NCBI GenBank assembly: GCA_036651815.1
Contig: JAVVXB010000021.1
Span: 1 to 53,809 of the forward strand
Length of the DNA stretch: 53,809 nucleotides
Reading direction: 5' to 3'
Source: JAVVXB01 sp036651815
Lineage (GTDB): Bacteria; Bacillota; Clostridia; Christensenellales; CAG-138
Shown here: positions 16,949-25,658 of the stretch, piece by piece
How the letters are laid out: every line of letters starts with the position of its first letter
Numbering within the stretch: the first letter of the stretch is position 1
Program-made: the position numbers and the translations under genes
Notes under the pieces: model-generated
What the model was told of the DNA's origin: nothing
What the model saw: the letters and a program-made list of their open reading frames with translations, nothing else
Database searches by the model: none

Positions 16949-17386
16949 ACGCCGCGCATATCCGTTGAGATTGAAGCTTCTTACGGTTGTGATAAATCTT
17001 GTTCGCCAGTATCCGACTGGGGTAGTGTCCTTTTCGTTCCTGGCAACGCTCTGCCATATTCATGGGAACCTCGGCAAGGGGATCCCTTCGATTTCTACAA
17101 AACGTATTCGTCTAAGTGAATGAGCGTACACCCGGTGATTACAAAGACCAAGTGTGCGCTCATATGCGATTGCCTGTCCGTTCTGGTAAGCGCAATCAAT
17201 CCTTGCTTGATAACGCTTCGGAGGCGGGCATGTTTCCAAAAGAAAAATTTTCTTTTTTAAATGGATTTTTGTCCATTTAAGCGGAGAATTTGCAGGGTTA
17301 CGATGGTTAAATGCAGGACTCAGAACGCAAAAACAGCAAACAAAATACCGAAACCGTTCAGAGAATAGGGGATATAATAACATGTC
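16949..17386. other. Gene-free stretch between convergent genes
   Basis: About 440 bases between the MFS gene and the CNNM gene, which converge here. No supported gene is seen. It holds two adjacent palindromes at 17238-17280 and otherwise nothing recognised. Confidence 0.6.
17238..17280. repeat. Two adjacent A/T-rich palindromes
   Basis: AAAAGAAAA (17238-17246) and TTTTCTTTT (17248-17256) form a near-perfect palindrome with a 1-base centre. It is followed at once by TTAAATGGA and TCCATTTAA (17257-17265, 17272-17280), with a 6-base loop. The pair lies between convergent genes and may terminate transcription on either strand. Confidence 0.65.
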
Positions 17387-18667
17387 CTAGAGCGTTTTCT
17401 GCGCCTCTTCCGGGAGAGCCTGCACCTGCACCAGCAGACGAATGACACGCAACTTCTTCTTTTTCTTTACCGTGATGGTTAGATTTTTATAATCAAAGCG
17501 GTCTCCTACGCGGGGATATTTTCCAAGCTGCTCGATGGCCCAGCCGCCAAGGGTTGTGTTGTCGTCGTTAAAATCACGGTCGTCGATATCCAATTCTTCA
17601 AAAAAATCTTCAATCCTCACGTCTGCGTCCACATCATATCGGTCGTTGCCAAGCTCAATAAATTCATCTTCTACGATGTCGGACTCATCCCAGATATCAC
17701 CAACCAACTGTTCCAACACATCCTCCATGCTGAGGACACCCATGGTGCCGCCATATTCATCCGTGACAATCACAAGGTGACTCTTCTTGATCTTCATGAC
17801 CTTGAGTACGTCTGGCAGCGGCATGGTCTTATGGACAAATACGGGGGACATCATAAGCGCCTCCACATCGATCTCGTTTCCATCCACAAGTTCTTTAAAT
17901 ACACGGTTCAGATGCAGCACGCCGATGATGCTGTCGATCGTGTCCCGGTAGACAGGAATCCGCGAATAGGTGGAATCCAGAATTGTCTCCATAATTTCAT
18001 CCATGGGGCCGTCCGCATCAATGGCGGTCATATCCACGCGTGGCGTGAGCACCTCATAGGCCAGCACTTCGTCAAAATCCAGCGCACTTTGCAAAAGATC
18101 GGCTCGCTCCTCGTCGATCACGCCCTCATCCTCAACCGTATCGAGAATCGTCTCAAGGTCGTCCTCCGTGATGCTCGGGCCACTGGAAACCTTGTTCCGC
18201 CAGAGTTTGTCAAATCCCTTGAGCAGCAGATTAACGAGCCATATCACCGGAAACAGCAATGTCATGAGGATGTTCAGCGGCAACGCTACGATCCTTGCAA
18301 AATGATCGGCCGTCTGCATGGCGATTATTTTGGGCATAATTTCCCCAAAGGTTAGAATCAACAGCGTCATAATCAACGTCGCAATCCATGCGCCCGCGTC
18401 GCCAAGCAGTGACACTGCAATGACCGTTGCTACAGAGGAAGCTGCAATATTGACGAGATTGTTGCCAATGAGGATGGCAATGAGTGCGTTGTCGTACATT
18501 TTATAGATGTTGTAGGCTAACTTTGCGGAGCGTTTTCCGTTTTCTGCTGCACTGCGTAGCCGAAGCACATTCGCGGAAGAATACGCGATCTCACTACCGG
18601 AAAAAAATGCGGACAGCGTAATCAACCCAATGATGGCTAAATATGGCCAAACGGTTGTGCCTGTCAT
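17387..18667 (-). CDS. CNNM/CBS-domain membrane protein (HlyC/CorC family)
   Basis: A 426-residue protein of the CNNM family, which in characterised members exports or regulates Mg2+ or cobalt. It has an N-terminal CNNM membrane domain (about 1-190, with FSGSEIAYSSA and FGEIMPK), two CBS domains (about 200-330, ending TDEYGGTMGVLSMEDVLE) and a C-terminal CorC_HlyC domain (340-420). The ATG at 18667 overlaps the upstream stop as ATGA, with GGGGGG 8 bases before it. It is co-translated with the paralogue upstream. Confidence 0.9.
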   Translation of the reverse strand: MTGTTVWPYLAIIGLITLSAFFSGSEIAYSSANVLRLRSAAENGKRSAKLAYNIYKMYDNALIAILIGNNLVNIAASSVATVIAVSLLGDAGAWIATLIMTLLILTFGEIMPKIIAMQTADHFARIVALPLNILMTLLFPVIWLVNLLLKGFDKLWRNKVSSGPSITEDDLETILDTVEDEGVIDEERADLLQSALDFDEVLAYEVLTPRVDMTAIDADGPMDEIMETILDSTYSRIPVYRDTIDSIIGVLHLNRVFKELVDGNEIDVEALMMSPVFVHKTMPLPDVLKVMKIKKSHLVIVTDEYGGTMGVLSMEDVLEQLVGDIWDESDIVEDEFIELGNDRYDVDADVRIEDFFEELDIDDRDFNDDNTTLGGWAIEQLGKYPRVGDRFDYKNLTITVKKKKKLRVIRLLVQVQALPEEAQKTL

Positions 18668-19689
18668 GGCTTGCACCCCCCTTGCGTAGCGGTGATCTCA
18701 ATGGGATCATCCTCGTCATAGATTTCACCGACCAGCTCTTCTAAAATGTCCTCCACACTCACTACGCCAAGCACACGTCCATCATCGTCACGTACAACGG
18801 CAATCTGTGTTTTCAGCGCGCTCATTGCGGGCAGCAGATCATCAATGGCGGTGTTGGCATTGACAAAACGAACCGCATCCATCACCTTCATGAGCGGAGC
18901 CGTGCCGGCGAGATGGGCTTTGAGGTATTTTCGAATTTGCAGCATGCCGATGATTTCGCCGTGCACGTCCACAACGGGCAGACGGGAATGAATGTTTTCT
19001 TTAATCACAGCGAGAATCTGTGCGTCCGTCATGGTGACGCTCACCTTGACCACATGATTCCAGGGCGTCAGAATATCCTCGGCAACCGTGTCGGAGAACT
19101 CCAGCGCGTTTTGCACCAATTCAGTCTTCTCCCCATCGATTGCACCTTCGTTGGCAAAGGTTTCGATAATATCGTACAGTTCGTCTTCTGTGACGGTTGG
19201 CTCTTCTGCCTGCTTTTTAAATGGCTTGCTGATGCAACCGCTCAATGCGGCGAATACACACGCGACCGGAGCAAGCACCTTCATCAGAAACAGCAGACTA
19301 CCAGAGAAAGCCAGTGCCATTTTTTCGTTACACGCTTTAGCAAATCGCTTTGGCAACATTTCCGCAAGCAAAAACACCGCCAGCGTTGTAAGGATCGCGG
19401 TCACCGTCACCGCAGACAATCCCCAAAGCTTGGTGGCCATCAGCGTTGCTATGGAAGCACAGCCAATATTCACAATGTTGCTGCCGATCAAAATCGTGGT
19501 AAGAGCCTTGTCGAAATGATCTAGGATATAGAGAACACGTTTTGCCCGCTTATCGCCATTGTCCGCGAGGCTCATCATGCGTATGCGGCTGGCACAGGCA
19601 AGCGAGGTTTCCGCTGCGGAAAAATAGGCACCAATGAGAAGAAACAAAACGATTAGAACGATGTATCCTATCGGACTGCCGTCGTCCAT
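18664..19689 (-). CDS. CNNM/CBS-domain membrane protein, shorter paralogue
   Basis: A 341-residue paralogue of the downstream gene: CNNM membrane domain (FSAAETSLACAS, LAEMLPKRFAK), then two CBS domains ending GRVLGVVSVEDILEEL. It lacks the C-terminal CorC_HlyC domain. The pair may form a heteromer or work as one cation transport system; that is inference. AGGAG lies 13 bases before the ATG, a long spacing, so the start is slightly uncertain. Confidence 0.88.
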   Translation of the reverse strand: MDDGSPIGYIVLIVLFLLIGAYFSAAETSLACASRIRMMSLADNGDKRAKRVLYILDHFDKALTTILIGSNIVNIGCASIATLMATKLWGLSAVTVTAILTTLAVFLLAEMLPKRFAKACNEKMALAFSGSLLFLMKVLAPVACVFAALSGCISKPFKKQAEEPTVTEDELYDIIETFANEGAIDGEKTELVQNALEFSDTVAEDILTPWNHVVKVSVTMTDAQILAVIKENIHSRLPVVDVHGEIIGMLQIRKYLKAHLAGTAPLMKVMDAVRFVNANTAIDDLLPAMSALKTQIAVVRDDDGRVLGVVSVEDILEELVGEIYDEDDPIEITATQGGCKP

Positions 19690-19728
19690 AAGACGAAATC
19701 AACTCCTTTATATTAATAATTGTTTATT

Positions 19729-19757
19729 ATTATACGAGTTAGTTGCCGGATTTGCAA
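19729..19757 (-). promoter_or_regulatory. Promoter of the CNNM gene pair
   Basis: TTGCAA (19752-19757) and a perfect TATAAT (19729-19734), 17-base spacer, - strand. The -35 box abuts the stop codon of the upstream DHHW gene. Confidence 0.7.
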
Positions 19758-20858
19758 CTACCGAAGCAGCGCGCTGTTGTTGGCTAGCTGCGTACCGTAG
19801 AGAAAGAGGATATCCGTGGTATTCGGATTCGTCAAATCCAGATGATCCGGCAGCAGAGCGCTGGACATATATCGTAGATCCACAAGGATGATGCGTTCAT
19901 AACCGGAGAGCAGTAGCGGCGCAAGGCTGGAGCCGAAGGAATCCCGGAATAGGATGAGCGTTCGTCTGCCGGCAGGCGCTTCGGAAGCGGCGTTTGTCAG
20001 GGTGAGCAGCGGAGTCGCACCAGAAAGGAAGACATCGTAGCTGTCCATCTTTCCCAGTGCATCTGGTTCGTAGACGGTCGTCACTTCCGGTTTTTGCAAG
20101 TTATCCACAATGGCCGCGTTTGTATAGACGTCGGTGAGATACACGAGTGTATCCGGCCGAACGCCAGACGATTGCGCGTAGTAGGAACCATAGAAGGGCG
20201 TATAGGTATACGGTGTCGTGTCCACCGGATGGCTTAGCATTGCGCCCATATGCTCCGCCAAATGATCCGCAACGGGCAAAATCCGTTCCTGACGCCAGTG
20301 GATATCCGTGTCATAATAATCCTCTGCAGTCAATTGTTTTGATAGCGAAATATACTGCGCGCTGTGGCAGTTTTCTGCAAGAAGCTGTTCCATGCGGGTA
20401 AAATCCAGCGATAGGTGGCCGCTAGCCTCTGCCAAATAGGCCGCCTTATCGGGAATCAGGGCACAATAGACATGGTTTTTTGTAAAATACGCATTAGTCA
20501 GTGCATCAATCTTTTGTCCCAACCGGATGACGGACTGCTCGTCGAGCGGATATTCGGTTTTTACGATTTTTCCGTTTGCGACATACGCACCATTATAATC
20601 AGACTGCATCAGCACATTCGTGCGGAAAAGCAACGCGGCCGATCGGAACGTCTCCCGCCCCGGAAACTGATCCGGCAGCCAACTCTCCAGGTGTTCCATC
20701 CATTCCCCTGAATAGATGCCCTTCCAGGAAACGGTGGGGAACTGCCGAAGCGCACGGCGTTCCGTAAGGGAAGTTTCCTGATCCGGCACAAGCAGAATGC
20801 AGATCAATAGCACCGCTAACAGAACGGAAAAAGCAACGGATAGAATTTTGTTTTTCAT
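19758..20858 (-). CDS. DHHW-family protein (AlgX/AlgJ-like O-acyltransferase partner)
   Basis: A 366-residue exported protein, anchored by an N-terminal helix (residues 5-25). The DHHW family is related to AlgJ/AlgX, which place acetyl groups on exopolysaccharide outside the cell. The catalytic pair is visible: Asp/His in YDTDIHWRQE near residue 190 and a nucleophile-type serine in LFRDSFGSSLAP near 317. It is the last gene of the DUF4358-MBOAT-DHHW operon. The acceptor polymer is not known. Confidence 0.85.
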   Translation of the reverse strand: MKNKILSVAFSVLLAVLLICILLVPDQETSLTERRALRQFPTVSWKGIYSGEWMEHLESWLPDQFPGRETFRSAALLFRTNVLMQSDYNGAYVANGKIVKTEYPLDEQSVIRLGQKIDALTNAYFTKNHVYCALIPDKAAYLAEASGHLSLDFTRMEQLLAENCHSAQYISLSKQLTAEDYYDTDIHWRQERILPVADHLAEHMGAMLSHPVDTTPYTYTPFYGSYYAQSSGVRPDTLVYLTDVYTNAAIVDNLQKPEVTTVYEPDALGKMDSYDVFLSGATPLLTLTNAASEAPAGRRTLILFRDSFGSSLAPLLLSGYERIILVDLRYMSSALLPDHLDLTNPNTTDILFLYGTQLANNSALLR

Positions 20859-20918
20859 GCGCGATACCCTCCTTACGCTCTCTTTTTCCAGAACTACAAC
20901 CGCCTGAGACGCGTATCG

Positions 20919-22310
20919 TTAGAACCGGAAATATAGAAACGGGTTGAACGAACTGTCCACCAGCATGGCTGTGCAGATCAGCAGCAGTGCGGTGCACAGC
21001 ACGACCTCCGATACGGCGGCGAGCTTTGGCAGCTTTACCGTGAGCCGTTCCGCACCGCGCTTGAGCAGAGGCGTGCTGCCTACCACAGCGGCGAGCAGCA
21101 CCACCGCATAACTCTTCACATAATAGGCAGCCTCGGTGCTAACCCATTTTGCGCCGCCAAACAGCGCGGCTGTCTGCGCACCGATGCCGGCGAGCGTATC
21201 ATTGCTGAAGATCACAAAGCTGAACAGCACAAACAGGAGCGTATAGGCATGCCCTATCCAACGGGGCGCACGTGCAATCCACTGATCCAAAAACAGTTTT
21301 TCCAAGAGCAGCAATACGCCAAAGTATGCGCCCCATAGCACAAAATTCCAGCTTGCACCGTGCCATAGACCCGTGGCGGCCCATACCACGAGGATGTTGA
21401 ATGCCCAACGGCCCTTTGACACGCGGTTTCCGCCAAGCGGAATATACAAATAATCCCGAAACCAGCCGGAGAGGGTCATGTGCCACCGACGCCAGAAATC
21501 GGTGATGCTCTTCGCAATGAAGGGATAGTTGAAATTTTCCGGGAAAGAAAAGCCAAGCATGCTGCCAAGGCCGATGGCCATATCCGAATATCCGGAGAAG
21601 TCAAAATAGATTTGCAGCGTGTAGGCAATCATCAAAAAGACACTGCCAAGCCAACTGGCTTCCGCCGCGCCGGACAGCTTTGCGTGCAACTCGCCCAGCG
21701 TGTTGGCAATCAATATCTTTTTGCCGAGACCCAACGCAAATCGGCGCACGCCATAGGCAAACTGCGCATAGGACGTGCGCGGATCTGCCAGCGCGGCATC
21801 AACGTCCACATAGCGTACAATTGGGCCGGCCACCAGTTGCGGAAACAGACAAACATAGGTCGCAAGCGTCAGTAAATTTCGCTGGGCATGCGCTTTTCCC
21901 CGATAGACATCAATGGTGTAACTCATGGTCTGGAAAGTAAAGAAACTGATTCCAATGGGCAACGGCAGTTTTGTGAGCGGGATGTCCATTCCAAAGGCCG
22001 TATTGACCGTACCAATGAGAAAATCGGTATATTTAAACACGCCCAGCATGAGCAGATTGATGACGATGGAGGAGATTAGCGCGCGCTTGGCACCTTTTTC
22101 TGTCCGGTGATTTTCAATATATAGTGCGTGCAGCCAATCGCTGAGCGAGGAAAAGACAAGCAGAAGCGTATACTTTGGCTCGCCATAAAAATAAAACAGC
22201 AGCGATGCAAGAAGAAGCACCGCATTTTTTGCTTTTTTCGGTGCGAGATAATAGGCTGTCAAAGTCAGCGGTAAAAACAGATATAGAAAAGTGAGCGACG
22301 AAAAAAGCAT
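20919..22310 (-). CDS. MBOAT-family O-acyltransferase
   Basis: A 463-residue polytopic membrane enzyme of the MBOAT family (AlgI/DltB/PatA-like). It passes an acyl group, usually acetyl, from the cytosol across the membrane. The invariant histidine lies in TGLWHGASWNFVLWG, with the upstream KSITDFWRRWHMTLSGW segment. The start at ATG 22310 has AAAGGGA 9 bases upstream; a TTG at 22316 is also in frame. That ribosome site lies inside the 3' arm of a 15-base-pair hairpin. Confidence 0.93.
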   Translation of the reverse strand: MLFSSLTFLYLFLPLTLTAYYLAPKKAKNAVLLLASLLFYFYGEPKYTLLLVFSSLSDWLHALYIENHRTEKGAKRALISSIVINLLMLGVFKYTDFLIGTVNTAFGMDIPLTKLPLPIGISFFTFQTMSYTIDVYRGKAHAQRNLLTLATYVCLFPQLVAGPIVRYVDVDAALADPRTSYAQFAYGVRRFALGLGKKILIANTLGELHAKLSGAAEASWLGSVFLMIAYTLQIYFDFSGYSDMAIGLGSMLGFSFPENFNYPFIAKSITDFWRRWHMTLSGWFRDYLYIPLGGNRVSKGRWAFNILVVWAATGLWHGASWNFVLWGAYFGVLLLLEKLFLDQWIARAPRWIGHAYTLLFVLFSFVIFSNDTLAGIGAQTAALFGGAKWVSTEAAYYVKSYAVVLLAAVVGSTPLLKRGAERLTVKLPKLAAVSEVVLCTALLLICTAMLVDSSFNPFLYFRF

Positions 22311-22316
22311 AATCAA

Positions 22317-22350
22317 TCATCCCTTTCTTTTTTGGAAAAGAAAGGGATGA
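22317..22350 (-). repeat. Perfect 15-bp inverted repeat covering the MBOAT ribosome site
   Basis: Arms 22317-22331 and 22336-22350 are perfect complements with a 4-base loop. On the - strand the 3' arm contains AAAGGGATG, the likely ribosome site of the MBOAT gene 6 bases further on. The hairpin could hide the site or act as a partial terminator between the two genes. Confidence 0.75.
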
Positions 22351-22381
22351 GAAAAAAACCGTAGCAGTGGAACCAACCGAA

Positions 22382-22861
22382 TTATTTTCCGGCCAGCTTT
22401 TTGAAGGTATCGTGCAGCGTGCTGGCTCCGTCCGCCATAATCAAAATAACAATATCGCCCGCGCCGTCTACAATAACGTTCTGTTCATCCACGCCCACGC
22501 AGATCCATTTGTTCGGATTGACGTTGGCTTTAATTGCAGCCTGTACGTCGGTGCTGTCCTTGCTGTCGTTCAAGCGGAACACGCATACCGAATATGCAAT
22601 GGCGTTGATCAGTGGTTCGCTGGCCGTGCCCTCTTTAAAGGAAATATCAGTACCGGCATAGTAAGAAATATTCTCGCTGGTAATGGCGGTGTTGGCCAGC
22701 ATGGGCAGCTCCGTACCCTCCGGCAGATCTTCGTATAGTTTTTCGATAATCTGCTCAGTTGTCATGTCGGCAAAGGGATTTGCCGCAGCTTTTTTTTTGC
22801 AGCCGGTGAGCGCAGTTAGCGCCAGAAGTGCAATCAGCACAAAAATCAGCGTTTTTTTCAT
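22382..22861 (-). CDS. DUF4358 lipoprotein
   Basis: A 159-residue predicted lipoprotein. It has a hydrophobic signal (3-18), lipobox LTALTGC, and a Lys-rich stretch behind the cysteine, then a globular domain with MTTEQIIEKLYEDLP and a VCVFRLNDSKD strand that fits DUF4358. This family is often found next to MBOAT-DHHW pairs in Firmicutes; its role is unknown and it may assist surface acylation. The start at 22861 has AAAGGA 11 bases upstream and places the signal peptide correctly. Confidence 0.85.
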   Translation of the reverse strand: MKKTLIFVLIALLALTALTGCKKKAAANPFADMTTEQIIEKLYEDLPEGTELPMLANTAITSENISYYAGTDISFKEGTASEPLINAIAYSVCVFRLNDSKDSTDVQAAIKANVNPNKWICVGVDEQNVIVDGAGDIVILIMADGASTLHDTFKKLAGK

Positions 22862-22938
22862 GTGGATCAGAGTCCTTTCTGTTATCAGTATCATTATGGG
22901 CAGGACAGCCGATGTTTATCCATCCTCAGTGAATCGCC

Positions 22939-22967
22939 ATCTTACTGGAAGCTGCAATTTTTGTCAA
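22939..22967 (-). promoter_or_regulatory. Promoter of the DUF4358-MBOAT-DHHW operon
   Basis: Perfect TTGACA (22962-22967), TAAGAT (22939-22944), 17-base spacer, - strand. Confidence 0.7.
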
Positions 22968-22990
22968 TCGTTTTTGCGGGAATCTCACAA

Positions 22991-23019
22991 TGGAAAAACC
23001 ATAGGCCGTATGGTATACT
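22991..23019 (+). promoter_or_regulatory. Candidate promoter of the cysteine desulfurase-thiI pair
   Basis: TGGAAA (22991-22996) and TATACT (23014-23019), 17-base spacer, + strand. The -35 box matches only 4 of 6 bases. It is divergent from the DUF4358 promoter. Confidence 0.45.
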
Positions 23020-23122
23020 AATAAACGCAGTTTCTCCTGAAATCGCATAGTATGGCGTATCAGCCACCATATGCCACGGTGGTTCGTAAAAAAGGGAAGT
23101 ATGGCAGCCTGGAGTGAATGCT

Positions 23123-24268
23123 ATGATTTATCTTGATAACAGCGCGACCACGCGCGTTCTGACCGAAACCGCAGATGCGGTGCATGCCGCTATGACGGAC
23201 GGCTATTTTAATCCTGCTAGTGCTTATGCGCCCGCCGTGGCTGTGGAGCGCACTGTCAACACCTGCCGACAACGCATGGCCGATGCGCTCGGCTGTGCGC
23301 AGGATGAAATGATCTATACCTCCGGTGGTACGGAGAGCAATAATATGGCCGTTCTCGGCACTGTCAATGCGGTGCGGGGAAAAAAACGCATCATCACCTG
23401 CATGACGGAGCATCCCTCCGTTTATGAAGTGTTCCGTGCGCTGGAAAGCCGCGAGGATATTGACGTTGTGTATCTGGATACGGATGCTTCCGGCGCAGCC
23501 TCCATGGAAGCGCTTTCCACCGCGCTCACGCAGAATACAGTTCTTGTCTCCCTGATGCACGTTAACAATGAGACCGGCTCCATCACGAACCTTGCGATGG
23601 CATATCGACTGATCCGCAAGCTTTCGCCTGATGCACTTTTTCATGTGGATGGCGTGCAGGCGTTCTGCAAGCTTCCGTTTTCGACGATTCCGTGCGATCT
23701 CTATAGCATCAGTGGTCACAAATTCCATGCGCCTAAGGGTGTTGGCGTGCTGTATCTGAAAAACGGAATTCGCTTTGCCGGTGGACAGCTCGGCGGCGGA
23801 CAGGAACGAGGGTTGCGCAGCGGCACCACAAATGTTCCCGGGATTGTCGGCATGGATGCATCGCTGGCGGCTTACCGGCAGAACCATGCGCACTGGATTC
23901 AAAACATGCGCGCATGCAAGCAGCGACTGAGCCAAAATCTCTTGACCATCCCGGATGTGGTCGTCAATGGTCCCTCCGTGGAAGATGGCGCAGGGCATAT
24001 TCTCAATCTGTCATTTCTTGGTGTACGCGGCGAGGTTCTGCTCAATGCGTTGTCGGAGCGGCAGATCTGTGTTTCGACAGGCTCGGCCTGCTCTGCGCAC
24101 AAGCATGGAAAAAACCGTGTACTCAATGCCATTGGTGTGCCAGCCACACAGCAGGACAGTGCGATTCGGTTCAGCTTCTGTCCCTTTAACACCATGGAGG
24201 AGATGGATATCGTCAGTACGCACATACAGGAACTTGTGACGTTTTTACGCAAATATAAAAGGCGCTGA
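23123..24268 (+). CDS. Cysteine desulfurase (NifS/IscS family)
   Basis: A PLP enzyme that takes sulfur from cysteine to form an enzyme persulfide. The 381-residue protein has the PLP lysine in SGHKFHAPKG (Lys-200) and the persulfide cysteine in STGSACSAHKHG (Cys-323). The start at 23123 is chosen for GGAG 8 bases upstream; a GTG at 23114 is also in frame. It sits directly before thiI, as nifZ does in Bacillus subtilis, so it most likely supplies sulfur for tRNA 4-thiouridine rather than for general Fe-S assembly. Confidence 0.93.
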   Translation: MIYLDNSATTRVLTETADAVHAAMTDGYFNPASAYAPAVAVERTVNTCRQRMADALGCAQDEMIYTSGGTESNNMAVLGTVNAVRGKKRIITCMTEHPSVYEVFRALESREDIDVVYLDTDASGAASMEALSTALTQNTVLVSLMHVNNETGSITNLAMAYRLIRKLSPDALFHVDGVQAFCKLPFSTIPCDLYSISGHKFHAPKGVGVLYLKNGIRFAGGQLGGGQERGLRSGTTNVPGIVGMDASLAAYRQNHAHWIQNMRACKQRLSQNLLTIPDVVVNGPSVEDGAGHILNLSFLGVRGEVLLNALSERQICVSTGSACSAHKHGKNRVLNAIGVPATQQDSAIRFSFCPFNTMEEMDIVSTHIQELVTFLRKYKRR

Positions 24269-24343
24269 TCGAACGTTTCTGCTCACCGGAACGGATGGAG
24301 CGTGTGCAAATATCGACGTATAGTTAATTGCTTTTTTCTTTCC

Positions 24344-24372
24344 GTGCTTTTCTTTTTTAAAAAGAAAAGCAC
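24344..24372. repeat. Perfect 29-base palindrome before thiI
   Basis: Arms 24344-24357 and 24359-24372 are perfect 14-base complements around a single T. The core is TTTTCTTTTT/AAAAAGAAAA. It lies between the cysteine desulfurase and thiI, just before the thiI ribosome site, and may terminate or attenuate. Confidence 0.8.
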
Positions 24373-24396
24373 AATGTGCAACAAAGGAGATCCATC

Positions 24397-25569
24397 ATGG
24401 AACCAGTTTTACTTGTCCGTTATGCGGAAATTCATCTCAAGGGCCTCAACCGCCCGTTTTTCGAACGTTCTCTGATGAAGCGTATCGAACTGGCGCTTGC
24501 GCCCGCAAAGGTACGTGTTGTGCGTGAACAGGGACGCGTATTTGTGTTTGATGTGCCGGAATTGGAAATCGAACGCGCAGCCGACAAGCTTACGCGGGTC
24601 TTTGGCATCCATTCCGTTAGCCCCGCTCTAGCCGTTGACAAGGACTGGGCGGCCATCCAAGCCGCCGCGCTTGCCATGACGGGGCAAGCAGTGGAGCAGA
24701 CCGGCGAAACTGGCTTTAAGGTGATCGCCCGCCGGGCGGACAAGCGGTTTCCCATGCGCTCGGACGATATCTGCAGAACGCTTGGCGGCATATTGCTGGA
24801 TGCATACCCATCGCTGCATGTGGATGTACATGTGCCTGCGCTCAAGGTCGGCATTGAGGTGCGGCAGTATCAGGCGTTTGTCTATGTACGGGAGCTTGCG
24901 GCTGTCGGCGGCATGCCTGTGGGCTGCAATGGTCACGCCATGCTGCTTATTTCCGGCGGCATCGATAGCCCTGTTGCGGGTTATATGATCGCAAAGCGCG
25001 GTGTACGGATCTCCGCGGTGCATTTTTACAGCTATCCATATACCAGTGAAAAAGCAAGGGATAAGGTGGTGGATCTGACCAAGATTGTGGCGACCTACGC
25101 GGGTGAGATTGACCTATATCTTGTACCGTTTACCGAAATTCAGCTGGCGATCTATGAAAAATGTCCTCAGAGCGAAACGACCGTTCTTATGCGTCGGTTG
25201 ATGATGAAAATCGCTGAGCACTTTGCCCTGCAAACGGGCGCGCAGGCACTAGTCACGGGTGAATCCATCGGTCAGGTAGCCAGTCAGACCATTGAAAGCA
25301 TGACGGTCACTGAGGACGCGGTGACTTTGCCGGTTTTCCGCCCGCTGATTGGTTTCGACAAGGAGGAGATCATCGACCGTGCGAAGACCATGGGCTCGTA
25401 CGAAACCTCCATTCTGCCTTACGAGGATTGCTGCACGGTGTTTGTGCCGCAGCATCCTGTGACCAAGCCACAGCTAACCACGCTGCGGGAAAGCGAGGCA
25501 CTCGTGAATTTTGTGCCTATGATCGACAAAGCCATCGCCGATACCGAACGTGTCCGTGTAACGGCATAA
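24397..25569 (+). CDS. thiI: tRNA 4-thiouridine synthase ThiI
   Basis: ThiI adenylates and thiolates uridine-8 of tRNA. The 390-residue protein has a ferredoxin-like and THUMP domain (1-165), then the PP-loop ATPase domain with LLISGGIDSPVAGY (183-196). There is no C-terminal rhodanese domain, the usual state in Firmicutes, where the sulfur comes from the neighbouring desulfurase. AAGGAG lies 7 bases before the ATG. Confidence 0.95.
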   Translation: MEPVLLVRYAEIHLKGLNRPFFERSLMKRIELALAPAKVRVVREQGRVFVFDVPELEIERAADKLTRVFGIHSVSPALAVDKDWAAIQAAALAMTGQAVEQTGETGFKVIARRADKRFPMRSDDICRTLGGILLDAYPSLHVDVHVPALKVGIEVRQYQAFVYVRELAAVGGMPVGCNGHAMLLISGGIDSPVAGYMIAKRGVRISAVHFYSYPYTSEKARDKVVDLTKIVATYAGEIDLYLVPFTEIQLAIYEKCPQSETTVLMRRLMMKIAEHFALQTGAQALVTGESIGQVASQTIESMTVTEDAVTLPVFRPLIGFDKEEIIDRAKTMGSYETSILPYEDCCTVFVPQHPVTKPQLTTLRESEALVNFVPMIDKAIADTERVRVTA

Positions 25570-25598
25570 TGCAACAAAGATTGTGTGTTCACACTATC

Positions 25599-25631
25599 TT
25601 TACAGCGCATAACCGGTATCCATACTATAAT
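25599..25631 (+). promoter_or_regulatory. Candidate promoter before the Pro/Thr-rich membrane protein
   Basis: TTTACA (25599-25604) with CATACT (25621-25626, 16-base spacer) or TATAAT (25626-25631, 21-base spacer). One of these probably serves the gene at 25659. Confidence 0.4.
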
Positions 25632-25658
25632 AACGTATACTATTGGAGGAACGTCGAC

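Noticed and set aside
17060..17383. A 107-codon - strand frame between convergent genes
   Set aside because: No ribosome site, odd composition, covers the palindromes, and no family features.
22114..22320. A 68-codon - strand frame at the beginning of the MBOAT gene with a good ribosome site
   Set aside because: It overlaps the conserved MBOAT N-terminus in another frame and shows no family features.
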